A stretch of DNA of 64,000 nt, taken from the NCBI GenBank assembly GCA_021521415.1, contig JAIQDT010003848.1:186001-250000 (forward strand). Direction: 5' to 3'. Shown one piece after another: positions 11,304-23,544 of the stretch. The stretch comes from Bidens hawaiensis (lineage: Eukaryota > Streptophyta > Magnoliopsida > Asterales > Asteraceae). Each line of letters begins with the position of its first letter. Position 1 is the stretch's first letter. Below the pieces are notes generated by a model. That model did not search any database and was not told where the DNA came from. It worked only from the letters and a program-made list of their open reading frames with translations. The translations under genes were made by a program, and so were the position numbers.

Positions 11304-14049
11304 CTAGTTATTCATGAAATACTCCATTGGTATGGATGGAGGACAATACTTCTTTGCAACAAATTTGTACTGTTTCACATAAAAAAAAAGACACCGAATT
11401 AACTTCAAACCCATGTAAAAATCACCAAAAATATATATATATATATTTATCAAATAATAATACTTACCCTATGCTGACTGTACTTTTCCCTAATTGCTGG
11501 CAAACTCGAATTCGGGCATTCAGAAACAAGTGTATGCAGAGCCTTGACACATTCAAACAATTCTGATGGTTCATACTGAGTGTAATGCTTCAATGTTGGG
11601 TTCTGTAGAATTATTATGAAATTATTAAAACTATAATAAATGTGATTTTGAAGAAAATAATAACTATGAGCTTGAATGGGACGGGACATACCCAAGGATT
11701 TTGGGATGGGAAAAGTATGAATCTTGCTAAGAATATCGCGGATGCAGCAACAAGAGACGGGGCGTGACGCAGCATATTATACTCTACAAGAGATAACTCG
11801 GATATGTAGCTTGCCAAACACTCCAAATGCATTGATGGAGCCTGAAAAAATGGACGGGTTGAGCAACGGTTAAAACATGTTCGGGTCAAGTGGTTCCAGG
11901 CCATCCAGAAAACACTTGTTTGCCTTTAAAACATTTCTTTAGAGAGTATATTATTGCTCATGATCTAATTGGACCCCTTTGATCCATTAGAATATACAAT
12001 AATTTATTTGATTTAACACATTTGATCTACTAAAAACAAAATAACACTCATTGACAAGCCCATTTACTCACAGAAAGTGACCCATTTGAAAGTATAAAGG
12101 TGCTATTATGGCCCATATACTCATTAAAACTGACCCATTTAAAAGTATGAAAGTGCATTATAGCCCAGTGATTTAGTTAACCAATATATGAACAAAAATA
12201 ATACACATTGACCTGACCCGTTTACCCATAGAAACCAGCCCGTTTAATTGACCGAGTCAAAAGCTCAAAAGTTAATTTTTACCTCATTTACACCATGAGC
12301 AGCGCGAACAAATCTTCTCAAGAAACACCTAACTGTTGGGGCTGTCAATTCAAACTTCAAAAAACTCAGAACTTTAGACTCCATTTGCAACACCTGCCAA
12401 AAGACAAACTTGTTAGTCAAATGAAACAATAACATATATCAATCACAAAAAACACACACTTACCTCATCTTTAAAGTATGTATTATCTGTTATATAGCAA
12501 AATTCCTCCACCTGTGGTGCACAAATCTCCTCATACTTCCTGAAACATTATTCAAATCAAGTCAATTTCTTTTCAACCAAAATATGCATATAATTCAAAT
12601 AACAATAAAAAAAATATTTTATAAACCGCTTACGAGGCAATCATCATACACGCGACACCTAGCAGCTGCAACCGTTGGCGATCCATTAGGTTTCCAGAAA
12701 GATACCGGTCAATGTAGTTAATGGTCAAATACAACGTGTCCGGCACAAGCCTATACTCTTCAGCAACCTCCACGAGCCAATCGATCAAGATCGCACGCAT
12801 GTTGGCATTAATATCTTTCTGCACCTTCTCCATGAAATCAACCGCAGACCTCTTTTTCATCTCAGATGCACGAAGATGCTGGTAAATGTCACAAGCAATC
12901 GTTGCACATAACTGTGGGTCCATGAAATCCACATCAAGATCAACCACCTTGTCATTTGTTCCAATCTCAACAAGTATCTCTCTTTTGCACACATTAACTG
13001 TTAACAAATTTAAAACATGTTAATAATTACACAGCATCATAAAAATTAAACATGAAAACTTATAAATTATTTAATTACCAGTTTGTTCCACATGATCTGA
13101 GATGTTGAGTTTGCTGCTCGTTTTCCTCTCGATGGACTCGATTGCTGCAATGTCATTGCGGTCGATGTACTCAACATCAGGGCTGTTTAACGAGTCACAA
13201 GTCGACATCGACTCGTCCATGGAAACCGATAACCCGTCTGATTTAGACGGAGAGACAACAGGAGGAACATTGATCTTTGAAACCTTGGACACGGTTTCAT
13301 CTTTTCTGAGTATGATTGTGTTCTTACTACTCAAACTGTTGTTCTCATTCACATATCCTTTTTTCGAGTCACCGACCTTGGAAACACTCGGTACCATCTG
13401 AACAAAGCACGGTTCATTCAGTTAATACCCGTTTGTATTAGTTCTTGAGTATAAAAGATTAATAAAAATTAAAGAAACCCCATAATCAATTTACTGGGTT
13501 CATCATCTTATATCAAATTGAAACACCTTTTAAGTTTTAAGTTACTGTCGTCATCATTATTTATCAAGATTACTAAAAACTACCATAACCCTAATTCAAG
13601 AAAACCCAAAATCAAATTACTGAAAATCATCATCGTTAATCAAAATTAAAACAACAAAAGTTCAAACGATTGAATCTTTTAAACTTTATTTTACTGTTGT
13701 CATCATATAAATTATCAAGATTACAAACAATTAACCAAAACCCTAATTCAAGAAACGCTAAATCAATACACTGCAAATCATCACCCTTCACCAAAATCAA
13801 AACAACAAACATTCGATTGACAACAATTAACGATCGATTATCAAGAAACCCATAAAAAATTAACACAATATTTAAAGAATTTGGTTATACCAGAGTAGAC
13901 GATGGTCTCTGGTTCGTAACATTGGCCAGAGCAGTACGTTTCTTGGCCATACGCGGCGGCACGGCGGCCGATTTCCCGGCGAAATTCTCCGACGCCTGCC
14001 GCTTCGCCAGAGACGACGTCAATTTCCGGTTATTAGTCACCATTGACAT
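11304..14049 (-). CDS. CYCA1: A1-type mitotic cyclin (CYCA1), eight exons
   Basis: Regulatory subunit that binds a cyclin-dependent kinase to control S and G2/M progression in the nucleus. Exons on the minus strand: 14049-13891, 13397-13079, 12997-12634, 12539-12464, 12393-12283, 11841-11692, 11602-11468, 11369-11304. All introns are GT-AG. The exons sum to 1380 nt, 459 codons plus TAG, with no frame break. Visible parts: destruction box RTALANVTN at residues 38-46; basic MAKKR beside it; cyclin fold from about residue 187 (DPQLC), with MRAILIDWL at 226-234 and KYEEICAP at 282-289; a C-terminal cyclin fold from about residue 320; end YCPPSIPMEYFMNN. The conserved Lys and Glu that contact the kinase are in place. 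The length is usual for A-type cyclins, and details such as YLSGN and RYKFVAKKYCPP fit subclass A1. An upstream in-frame ATG at 14088 would add 13 residues; I chose 14049 because it gives the typical MS-start and leaves a telo-box in the leader. Subtype is assigned from memory of the family. Confidence 0.93.
13541..13810. repeat. Internal duplication within cyclin intron 1
   Basis: Two diverged direct copies of about 120 bases lie in the first intron, 13541-13660 and 13691-13810, sharing 'gtcatcat...tatcaagattac', 'accctaattcaagaaa' and 'aaaatcaaaacaacaaa'. Each copy carries a 'accctaa' word. The duplication lengthens intron 1 but leaves its donor (13890-13889) and acceptor (13399-13398) intact. 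Confidence 0.6.
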
Positions 14050-14340
14050 CAAGATTGCAGAAACTAGGGTTTTAAAATTGACAAACAATAACGCAAGAAA
14101 TCGAACGGCGTTTGTGGGTTTTACTGGGTTTTAATCGAACAAGAAACCCAAATCAAAATCTTGAATTAATTTGACTTTGAAAGAAAGTATCCGTTTGATT
14201 TTGTCAGAATAGCGAAAGAAGGGTTTAAAAAAGCAGAGGAATTGAGGGGGTTATTTAATGCTACTTTTGAAAGAGGGAAAGAATGTGATTTGAAATAAGG
14301 GTTGATCCTGGCCCTTGGATTAAACCAGGTATTCGTTAGG
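14050..14340 (-). promoter_or_regulatory. Leader and proximal promoter of the cyclin gene
   Basis: Upstream of the start codon the minus strand carries AAACCCTAG (14076-14068), a telo-box, an element common in promoters and leaders of genes active in cycling cells. A single AACGG core lies in 'gaacggcg' (near 14104); AACGG is the core of the mitosis-specific activator site bound by three-repeat MYB factors, but the flanks fit poorly and the orientation would be reversed. No certain TATA box was picked out. Function is inference. Confidence 0.4.
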
Positions 14341-16055
14341 AGCGGACAACTGATGGGCCCCGCAGGGCTCTTGTCTATTATATTACATTGGGCCTTGAGT
14401 GAGGGGTTGGTTTGGGATGAGTCTGGAAAGTTAGGGGGTGAAAGTGTGAATGTGAAGGCATTGGGTTTCACAAGGGTCTTGTTTTTTTTTAAGATTTTGA
14501 TTTTGAATGTTGAGCACTCTTTTAGCATGTGGCTTTTTGAATTCGAATTTGAACGTTGGTGTTTCTCAATAATATTTTATAGTTTTTTGAATGAGAGTCA
14601 ATAATATTTTACGGATAGAGTGTTCGCTTGTTTTCTACTTTTGAGTGTAAAGTACTATTATATTTGATTAATTTATTTTCAAACTAAGAACTCATATGTA
14701 AAGACCAAGCATACTTCAGCCAAGTTATGGCGTTTTCATTCAAAACGCCGGGGTACACCCCTCTCCGCTCCCGGCTTTTTCCTTCAACGTTTTAGCGTTT
14801 TTTACAAAACGCGAATATGACACGAGTTTTGATAAAATTATGTGTGGGGAGGGAAGAGATAGGGTAATATATGTAATTATTATAGGAGAGTCGTGTCGTT
14901 TTGTTCAATACGCTACTTTTACAAAACTCTCCATTAATGACGGGGAAGCCACATGACACAAAATTCTCAAGGATGGGGGGGCGTTTTGACTACACATGGT
15001 CTAAGATGGGAAAATATACCACAACACTAGAACAAAGTATTAGGAGAGGGTTTTCTATGTATGTTCGGTTAGGGTTTTGGCCATTTTGTTTTCGGGATTA
15101 GAACTTCTAAATACAACTCATATATTTTCGATAAATATAGCTCATGTGTTTTTAATAATAGTTTTGAACTCGGAAGTGGTAATATATGATTTTTGATAGC
15201 TCAAGTCAAGGGTAATGTTAAAATATAAAGAACAACAAAAATGAAAAAGAATGGCAGTATAAGTTTAAATGACATAAAGATAATTACTAACTTTTGTCGA
15301 CTTTCTTTCTCCACATGCAAGACATATGTTAATTTCTCCATAATTTTAAAACGTTCATAACTTTTTCATACAAGACTAAAATAAAATTCACCATAATAAC
15401 AAGTGTTTTTATATCTTTAATATGAGTATCATATTGTTATATAAAAAAATAATTTTTATATATTGTGTTATTGGTTGTTCATTGTGTTTTTTGATTGGGT
15501 TTTCTATGTATTGTGTTATAGATTTTGGTAATTGTGTTATTCAATTACTCATACTAATGATAAAAAATAAAATAAAGATTGCGTCATTATGTCTTTTTGT
15601 TCGTTCATGTGTCTTTCTACATATCATTGTGTTTTAGTTATTCTGTAATATGTTCATTGTCTTTTGTTCATGATTGATTAGTGACATTCACAATCCTAAT
15701 GTTTTCATTCATTATTCTTATCATTTGTATTACTATAGAGTTTCGCTCATTTCGTTTTAAACCTCAATAACATCGTTTATTTTGTTTAAACTTCAATAGT
15801 TTCGTTTATTTATTTTTGACACAATATTATCGCATTACCTTGACCTTAAGGGTCTATTTATTTTTGTTATTTTTAATGCATATAGTTTAATGTTCTGGAT
15901 TTTCAAGTTTACATATAAGAGTTTATCTTATCTTAAAACTCACACAATGAGACGGATTATATGAATCATCCGACGTTAAAGAAAATTGTTGGTCAAAACG
16001 TAATTATCAACTTCATCACATAGAAAAATATAATAAGTGCGGTTGTGTTAAATAA
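14341..16055. other. Intergenic sequence with a perfect hairpin and a dispersed repeat
   Basis: No gene is visible. 14729-14749 is a perfect hairpin (GGCGTTTT, five-base loop, AAAACGCC), and 'aaaacgc/gcgtttt' words recur to 14990, suggesting a MITE of about 280 bases whose ends I cannot fix. 15335-15440 resembles 7640-7755 and, inverted, 61010-61150 ('cataactttttcatac', 'taataa...gtttttat'). The rest is AT-rich without recognisable content; a 100-codon frame at 14302-14604 looks random. Confidence 0.4.
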
Positions 16056-16173
16056 TGTGACATCCCACATCGGTTGGTAAGGATAACTAAGCCTTCTTTA
16101 TAAGGAGGCGGATACCTTCCCCATCATAACGCGTTTTGGGCGTTTAATGGTAGTGGATGAGAGAAGAATTCCA

Positions 16174-16220
16174 CAGTTAAGCGTGCTCAAGTGGGAGTAG
16201 TATAAGAATGGGTGACCACC
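16174..16220 (+). promoter_or_regulatory. 5S rRNA-like Pol III promoter segment in the Cassandra LTR
   Basis: The LTR contains 'agttaagcgtgctcaa', 'gggagtagtat' and 'atgggtgacc', closely following the 3' part of plant 5S rRNA, which holds the internal A and C boxes read by TFIIIA and RNA polymerase III. A 5S-derived promoter is the hallmark of Cassandra elements. The second LTR carries the same segment (16503-16544 continuing at 25354) but with changes such as GGGCGA, and it is physically split. Confidence 0.85.
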
Positions 16221-16544
16221 TAGGCAACCAAAACCAAATTCGTGAGTCGATGGTGGTACTTCCCAGCCAAAGCGGACAATATTATGGTGCGGTGTAGGCT
16301 GGGCTGTTACAGATGGTATCATAGCCAGGGCCGGACCGGCAATGTTAGGTCCCGCGAGGATGTTGGACCTCTAATGGGGTGGATTGTGACATCCCACATC
16401 GGTTGGGAATGAGAACTAAGCCTTCTTTATAAGGAGGTGGATACCTTCCCCATCATAACGCGTTTTGGGCGCTTAATGGTAGTGGATGAGAGGAGAATTT
16501 CACCGTTAAGTGTGCTCAAGTGAGAGTAGTATGAGGATGGGCGA

Positions 16545-18356
16545 TAATACGTGTTGTGCGTGTGGTGGTAAAATTATAATGAGTTGGAGATTTAACTTTT
16601 GCACAAGATCGTGTTTTAAATTTATAAAAGTGATTTCTACTAAAACTAAACACACACAAAATAGGCAAGTGTACCTATCGTATATGTAGGATAGTATTGG
16701 TAAGAACCAAATATCGATCCGTGGACACAAATGTTTCTAGTAATGAATATTTGTCTTACTTTAATAAGAGGGTTTAATCACTTTTGAGACTGATTTATAA
16801 ACTTTTTATAAAATAGGAATACTTATATATAATATATATAGGTGAAAAGAAGAGAAATTCTAAGTGAGTAATTCAATTATATGAAAGTTTACCATCTAAT
16901 ATCAAGAATCCACTCCATTATTCCTTGATGATTATTAAATAAACATGTGGTAAACTTGTCCTAAGAATATATGATGGAATAGTCCCTCATTTCTAAGTGA
17001 ACATATTCTATGACATAAAAGAAAGTATCATGCGCATTTTAAAGTCCATCATTTCCTAATGTCATATTACCACGATAATGTCAATTTAAGTAGACAAGCA
17101 GTTTGGTATAGTAGGACGATTAGGATTGACTTCGATATCTCAAATACCAATCCTAATAAATTTGAGTGGTTGTAGTTAACTCACACAACCTCCCATTGGT
17201 TGATTTAATTAGAATATAATTACATATTCCATTAACATATGATTTTTTTAAGTAGCATGATAACCTATGCAATCGTGTTAATAATGTTATTTCAGAATTA
17301 TCAAAACTAGAGAAATAGATCATAGCTTATATCTCATAATTTCTAAGTATAACATAAAGATCCTTGTAATCTTGAATAAAGTATCAAAGTATTCTTTTTA
17401 ACATTTCTAGTTTCTAAGAACATGAGTTAACATGAATGATTATAAATCATCAACTTTGATGTATTGAGTTAAAGTGATAAAACATTTCTTCATCAATGGA
17501 TAATTGCAACATAACCATGTACTATACCAAACTAAACCACATGTTTCCCATAATCATCAAGTAAAACAAAGCTCCTTCATAGATTATAGATGGTAATTGG
17601 AGTTTAGCTCATATTGAGCATTGTTATGAACATAAAAAAGAGATGATGAAAACAAACACATGATTAAACTAGAACAATCTAACCAAATATGGATGAATCT
17701 TCCTTCTTAATGATGATGGATTATGGTGATGTTGATGATGATGGATGATGATGATAACCTCCAAGCCTTCAAACTCCTCACAAGATCTTCAATATGCGTG
17801 TAATGTGGGTGTTTTTATAAGAGAAACCCGTTTAGAGATATTTTTCAAGCACACCAAATGAGTGCAACTTAAGCCTCTATTTATCGGATGTTTGGAGAGA
17901 GGGGAACGGCCCCGTGCCCCAGTTACATGTTGTCAGATCGTACATGATGACTCACCACGGGGGCGTGGTTTTGAGGCACGGCCCCATGCTTTTTAACAAC
18001 ATGTGCTTAATTCCTTTTTGTCTTATCTGAAGATGACCACGGCTCCGTGGTTGAGTGGCACAGCCTCGTGCTAATTTTGTCTTTTGTATTTGTCTTTTCT
18101 TGTAGAATTTTGTCTTTTCTTGTGTTCAAAATCATTGGAGGGGCGCGGTTTAAGGAGCAATGGTCGTGGTTGAGGTATTTCTTGGGTTTTCTTTTGTTTT
18201 CTTCGTCTTTTCACTTGTTTCTTCGTTTAAGGCTTGGATTTACCTGAAATTGCATTTTAGTGTGATAAGTAGCCTTCTGAGCTAGTTTATTTAATAGAAG
18301 TTGCAGTTTTTAGAGATTATTTGATGCTAAAAATATGTATAATTTTATATACATCA
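16545..18356 (-). repeat. 3' LTR of the Tat-like element
   Basis: 1812 bases. The half from about 17146 to 18356 is repeated directly at about 24117-25353 with high similarity, including the TGATGTATATAAAA end. The purine tract CAAGTGTGGGGATGTT lies just outside at 18373-18358 on the minus strand, as expected upstream of a 3' LTR in the Tat/Athila lineage. The far end, ...CGTATTA at 16545, is inferred from the Cassandra junction and does not follow TG...CA. Confidence 0.75.
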
Positions 18357-20632
18357 AACATCCCCACACTTGAACTTTGCTTGTCCTCAAGCAAGCTACT
18401 TATAAATATTCTCTAAAATAGCAAGTTAGGATCATAGCTTCAAATATCCCTAAAAGAGTTCTAAGAAAATAGAAACAAAATAACCAACCTTAAATCGTTG
18501 GAATATATGTAGTGATACATAAAAAGATGATTTGTTTTTATGAATTTATGTTTATGCAAAACGTCACGTTCTCATAATGTTCACTCTCACTCGGTTCATA
18601 TAACTGATCATACTTGTGATGTACGTATGTGAACACTCTTAGTCAGAATGTGACCTGTGAAAAATAAGCTTGTAACAAGTTCAAATCTCCACCTATGTGA
18701 AGGGTTGCATAGATCAAAAAGTAATCCGGGTTCGTTTTGTCTGGATTGGGATTGGGTATTTTGTGGTGGTTCAAGGGTTTTGGTTAATGAGGATGGTAAA
18801 TACAACTTCTGCTGATTGTCGGGAATCTTAAGATGTCTTCAGTGGTCAGCTTTTTCTCCCGTTTTTGAAACACAATTTTTTTTTAAACAAACCTTGTGAC
18901 TCTTTTATGGTCAGATCGTCAAGACCAGTTTTGTCGAGGATGTGAATCAGTTCTTCCTCAATCCTACTCTGAACATAACTCTCAACTTTAATAGATCGTA
19001 CAACTTTGAGCCTAATAGCCCCCACCCTCATTAGTTCGGTATATTCATGTTGAGACTGAGTTTGACTTTTTCTACATCTTCTTTCGTGGGACCAGTTTCT
19101 TCATTCCTAAGCATCGTTCATATCTTTTTGCTCTTCTTTTCATTGCGCTTTTGCAAACTCCAAAAAATGGTGGCATTTGGTCGTCTTGGCGCCACTTTTT
19201 CCTCACCTCATTGCTAAAGAGAAAAATTCTCTCCCTAAGTTCTGGAGGCAACCTAGGTTTTGTGAAATGTATGCAGCAAAGGAAATTCAAATCGAAAAAT
19301 GCATTTCCAGTTCTTTAGGGTCTGCCGATAAAAGACCAGTGTTGTATTTTACCGGTTTGTAAGGGATAAAGTGGTAAGGTTTTGGTTTAGGGTTTTGTAA
19401 TTTGGAGTAAGGTTTGAGGGGTTTGTAGTGATATTACATTATTTCTTATATAACACTTCGTGCGGTCTTGAGATGACTATTTGTGACAAGTTCTAATTCA
19501 CATGAAACATACGACTCACTCAAAGCTTCCGAAAAAATATATACGGCATGAGGTTTGTCTCACAGTAATGGAGAGATTAGGTATAAACGCTATATTTTGC
19601 ATATATTCTCAATATCAGAAAACTTCTTTTTATTTTTTTTACTTTTTTGTTATAATAGATTTTTGGTTTAGTTATTTGCAAAAGAAAATTTCCTAGATTT
19701 TCTTTTGGTTTTTTATGAAAAATGGTCTTTGTTTGCTACAAAATTATAGTTTAATAGAGAATTTTATAATTAGTTGATCAAGCAATTGGTCAAGTAATTC
19801 CCCCTCCCACACTTGAATCTTACATTGTCCATAATGTGAAAAGATTCATAAGAAGATTAAAATTCTAATTAAGTATGGTGGGGAAAATGGAGAGGTACTT
19901 CCCTACGGGTTAACAAAAATCTAACAGAGCGTCCCCTTGTTTTTCGTTCGTTTTCCTGTTTTGTACCTGTATAATATAAAACTGCAAACAACCACAAACT
20001 ACCAAGCATAATTCTACTGAAAATTGGGTATGGAATCATCCATACCCTGCCCATACGGGCTAAAAAGTACCTGCTAAAATGTCTTGGCACCCACGGCCAT
20101 AAAAGTATCCAACCAAACAAACAAACAAGTGACAGAATGTAAATTGTTCAAACAAGCATAATAATAATGTCATGAATACCACCACCCGAACCATACCCAT
20201 GTTAGACCTACCATCGCTGTTGCTCGTCAATTACCCGTGTCCGGGTCGAACCGTCCCCACTGCCTATCCATGCGGTGCCCCAAATGGTCAATCTCTCTCC
20301 TCGTTTCCACATATTCTGCTGCTCGCTGTGCGTCAGATGAAGCAATTTGTCCTGTTATCCTGTCAAACGAGGCGGTGGTGTTAGCTTGGAACAGATCAAT
20401 GAGGCCTTATATGCCCTCGAATGAGTATCAGCTATCATAAGACGACCTAGGGCCAGCCCCTGATGAAGATGGGCCTCCCTGCTGGTGGTATGTGCGGCGG
20501 CGGGTCTGTCGGGGTGGTGATCCTCCCCTCCTGCTCGGGTATGTCCTGGATCATCATCTTAGCCGGGTCTTAAGGATCCCACACTTGGTTCAGTGCATCG
20601 TAGAACCTCCACATTTCCGGGTTTCGGCTGAC
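18357..20632 (-). other. 3' internal region of the Tat-like element, no intact gene
   Basis: Between the ORF-1 remnant and the 3' LTR the minus strand has only short frames (for example 19072-19290, basic, 72 aa; 18846-19031; 19869-20120). I cannot assign them to a family. The frames at 20172-20440 on the plus strand appear to be shadows. The purine tract that ends this region is at 18373-18358. Confidence 0.4.
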
Positions 20633-21611
20633 CTATTGGACAATTTGCATGCTGATGCAATAATCGAGGTTGAGTGCGATAGGTCTCTGGCTTTGGGTTC
20701 CTTCTGTGTCCATGTTATAGGCTTCGTATAGTTTATAAATCCATGCACTGCCTAAGATCGGGGTATTCGGTCTCTTTGCATTTACATTCGTCTTGAAAAG
20801 ATGGCTAAACAAATAGGTGATATTGCAAGCCATTTTGTTCTTTATGCAATACAAGGCCCATAAATTCCTCAGATTCATCACTCATTCGCTCTGACCACGT
20901 GCTAACACCGTATGGCTCAACAGTCGGTGAATGTATCTCATTAGTGGGTCGCGTAAGGCGGTGCTCTTTGAGCTGCTGGCTCAGTAGGCTTTATCCCCAT
21001 AACTCAGTAGTTCCCATTCTTCTTTTCTGATATCACCTGCTTCTGCTGACTCGTCTGCATCCTCATATGAAAATTTAATCATAGACTCAAACCAGATTGG
21101 TTTGTTAGTTTCATCACTCGTGTATATCCCCAAATCAATACCCAACTGGGTCATTGACGTCATGTACCATTCTCTCCCACACCTGAATTCCGCAGCCTCT
21201 TCATCCCACATACTTAAGTTCCTCATTTTGAAAGAGAACGAGGCTAAAAATTCCTTGGTCAATTCTGTCACAGCCTTACCCTTTTGATTCAATACACGCC
21301 TCCACAATCCTTTCACGAACTGTTGTTCCGCTCCCACTGATTCACTTGCGTTAGTGTGTCCTTGCAAGCATAGAAATGTGAATCTGGGCGGCGGTTATTA
21401 AGGTAGCCCAGTCTTTGTCAAGCCCGTATATCTCTGGTGGTTTGTTCGGGAAAAAACAGGAAAGCGTGTTCATCATCACCGTATTCAGCAATCTGCAAAT
21501 TATACTCAGATTAGTCGATTTCTTATCAAAGATTGGCTTAGAAATTCGGAACAGTGTGTTAACCACGGTGTCGTGCTTTTTGAAGCACGATCCCATGTTT
21601 TTAACAAGCAC
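20633..21611 (-). pseudogene. ATHILA ORF-1-like protein remnant
   Basis: Three minus-strand frames read in sequence: 21611-21351 (ending PPEIYGLDKDWATLITAAQI), 21367-20981 (128 aa, with KEFLASFSF and FRCGREWYMTSMTQLGIDLG) and 20881-20633 (LWALYCIKNKMACN). The block LASFSF, then F-R-C-G-x-W, then LGIDLGIYT resembles the ATHILA ORF-1 family found in Athila and related plant gypsy elements. The frame is broken at least twice, with the first join close to 21360. The family match is from memory and moderate. Confidence 0.5.
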
Positions 21612-22513
21612 GGTACCGTGCTTTTACAAGCACGGCCCCATGCTGCGGGTCTTTGCCAGTTTAACCTAGAATCTGATTTCGACTTTTTGTTGACCAGAGG
21701 GTGACCACGGGCCGTGTTTCGTAAAGCACAGCCCGTGTTTCTAGTCCTGAATCTATCGTAATCAAGACTCGAACTTGCGATTCCAACCGGTTTTGATATG
21801 TCATTCGGGTTTCAAGTGTTTAACAAATCATCCAAGATCCGAACCCGAATCGTTTTTTTTTTACAAAACACAAGTGTAATCTTATCTAACAATTCATTAT
21901 CCTAGATCTAAACAATTAACCCATCTAATTTTAGGGCTTGTACCCGATTTTATCAATTGGTGAGATTCGGGGTTTGATTTAGACCTAAAATGATGAATTT
22001 GAACATTAGATTTGTTAAATTAACATACCTTTGGTTGAAAATCGAAGATTTGAGGCAAAGATCTGAGAAATTGGTGCAAGGTCGGCGGTTTTTGGTGTTA
22101 GAACGATATGGTGTTAGGGTTAAGTGAATGGATAATGTTATTTTAATTGAGAAATACGTAACTGCACTGTAGACAAAAGCACGACCCGTTCTTTATGAAG
22201 CACGGTACTTTGCTGCAGGTAGCAGTCAGTTTACTCTTTATTTGCTGTTTATTTGTCGAGCTGGTTCGTTTTTTTAACTGATTTTCTTTAAGGATTTAAA
22301 GTTAAGATAAAAAAATTAAAAGTCATAATCTTCATTAAACATAAAACACATAATTAGAAAGGAAAAGTAAACAACAATCCCGCATCATGAAACATAAATC
22401 TAGCAAGAGTAACTCCTAACGAGACAAAGTCTGGACTTCTAACGACCACCATTCCCGAACAAGTCTTGAATGTGTGGTTGGGCTCTTTTAGCTTCCAAGA
22501 GCTCGGAAAGCTT

Positions 22514-22780
22514 TTAATCTAGCTTCGCGATCTCCCGGTTAAGATAATTGAGCTTGAAATCCACATCCTTGTTGTGGCTATCCACAACGTGGAAAATCTC
22601 AAACCGCATTATTTCGACTTTGTTTGTCAGCTCGATTAGACGAGCCTCAGTTTGGATGTTACTTTCGACTTGGTCTCTCACAATGCATTGGAGCCTCTTG
22701 ATTTCTTCCTCAAGGTTTGAGGAAGAATCAACATGTTTGCCCCTTCTCACTGGTCTCCATTCCATTTTCTTACTTTCCAT
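22514..22780 (-). CDS. Small coiled-coil protein of the Tat-like element
   Basis: 88 codons from an ATG at 22780 (MESKKMEWRPVRRGKHV). After a basic start the rest is highly charged with leucines spaced as in a coiled coil: NLEEEIKRLQCIVRDQVE, EARLIELTNKVEIMRFEIF, NYLNREIAKLD. It shares the pattern E-x-R-L-x-x-L-T-x-x-V-E-x-M-x-x-E with the next frame at 23353-23544, so the two look like duplicated copies. Function is unknown. GCACGG-type palindromes lie on both sides. An upstream ATG at 22990 would add 70 residues of unlikely composition. Confidence 0.4.
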   Translation of the reverse strand: MESKKMEWRPVRRGKHVDSSSNLEEEIKRLQCIVRDQVESNIQTEARLIELTNKVEIMRFEIFHVVDSHNKDVDFKLNYLNREIAKLD

Positions 22781-23352
22781 TTCAGTAAACTTGTATTTGG
22801 TATGAATGAAATAGTGAGTTTTACATGCATTATATAGAGACTGTAATGTCGAGCACGGCCCCGTGCTTCTTGGAGCATGGTCCCGTGCTGCTAGGGGAAT
22901 AAATGTTTCAGATTCAGAGAATTGTACGGAGTCAGCGCGTATCAATCTTAAGATTCTAGGGTGACCACAGCCCCATGCTTCAAGAAGCACGGCCCCATGC
23001 TTTTTGTCATTGAAATTTTATTAGATTTTTCAGCCGAACGCGAGAGCCATAATTTTTAGAATGATGTTTAACACGTTATTTTAACAGTTTGATCATCCTA
23101 AAATTACTTTTCATTAAAATTAAAAGTCCTAAAACAATTTTGGGATAAGCCCGTTTTTCCTAGAAATGAAAAACAAATACGCGGGTTAAGACCGAGGGTC
23201 CTAGCACAATGTGCCTAGTGCACTTGTTTACACATGAAAACAGAAAATTAAGGTTTCTTGATCTCTCCGAAGGGTTCTCCTCCGCCGAATGGTCCTGGTG
23301 GCGGAAAGTATGTGAAACCGAGAACTTGAAACTGGAGTTGTTCGTTAATGTC

Positions 23353-23544
23353 TCAAAGCTCCATTTTCATGTTCTCCACCGATTCGGTGAGTTGAACGAG
23401 ACGCATCTCTACAAGGAGATTCATTTCGGTGAGTTCTTTGACGAGTTCTTGAAGCTTCATCAAAATATCGGTTTTGGATACGTGTCGGGTTTCGTTCCTC
23501 GGTTGGCGAGGGACGGGGATTGCTTCGCTCATCTCAGTAGGCAT
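23353..23544 (-). CDS. Second small coiled-coil protein, relative of 22514-22780
   Basis: 63 codons. A Pro/Arg-rich start is followed by HVSKTDILMKLQELVKELTE and then EMRLVQLTESVENMKMEL, with leucine spacing typical of a coiled coil. It ends at a TGA where the relative at 22514-22780 continues, so it may be truncated. No known family comes to mind. The 210-codon frame on the opposite strand (23209-23841) has no recognisable features. Confidence 0.4.
   Translation of the reverse strand: MPTEMSEAIPVPRQPRNETRHVSKTDILMKLQELVKELTEMNLLVEMRLVQLTESVENMKMEL

Noticed and set aside
13102..13401. Plus-strand open frame of 99 codons
   Set aside because: Antisense of cyclin exon 2, whose sense frame joins perfectly with the other exons.
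14302..14604. Plus-strand frame of 100 codons upstream of the cyclin
   Set aside because: No domain, poly-Phe and no support from splice sites or context; the opposite strand frame at 14166-14528 is equally unremarkable.
16174..16220. Genuine 5S rRNA gene
   Set aside because: Only the 3' part of 5S is matched, it lies inside a defined LTR with target duplications and repeats in the second LTR.
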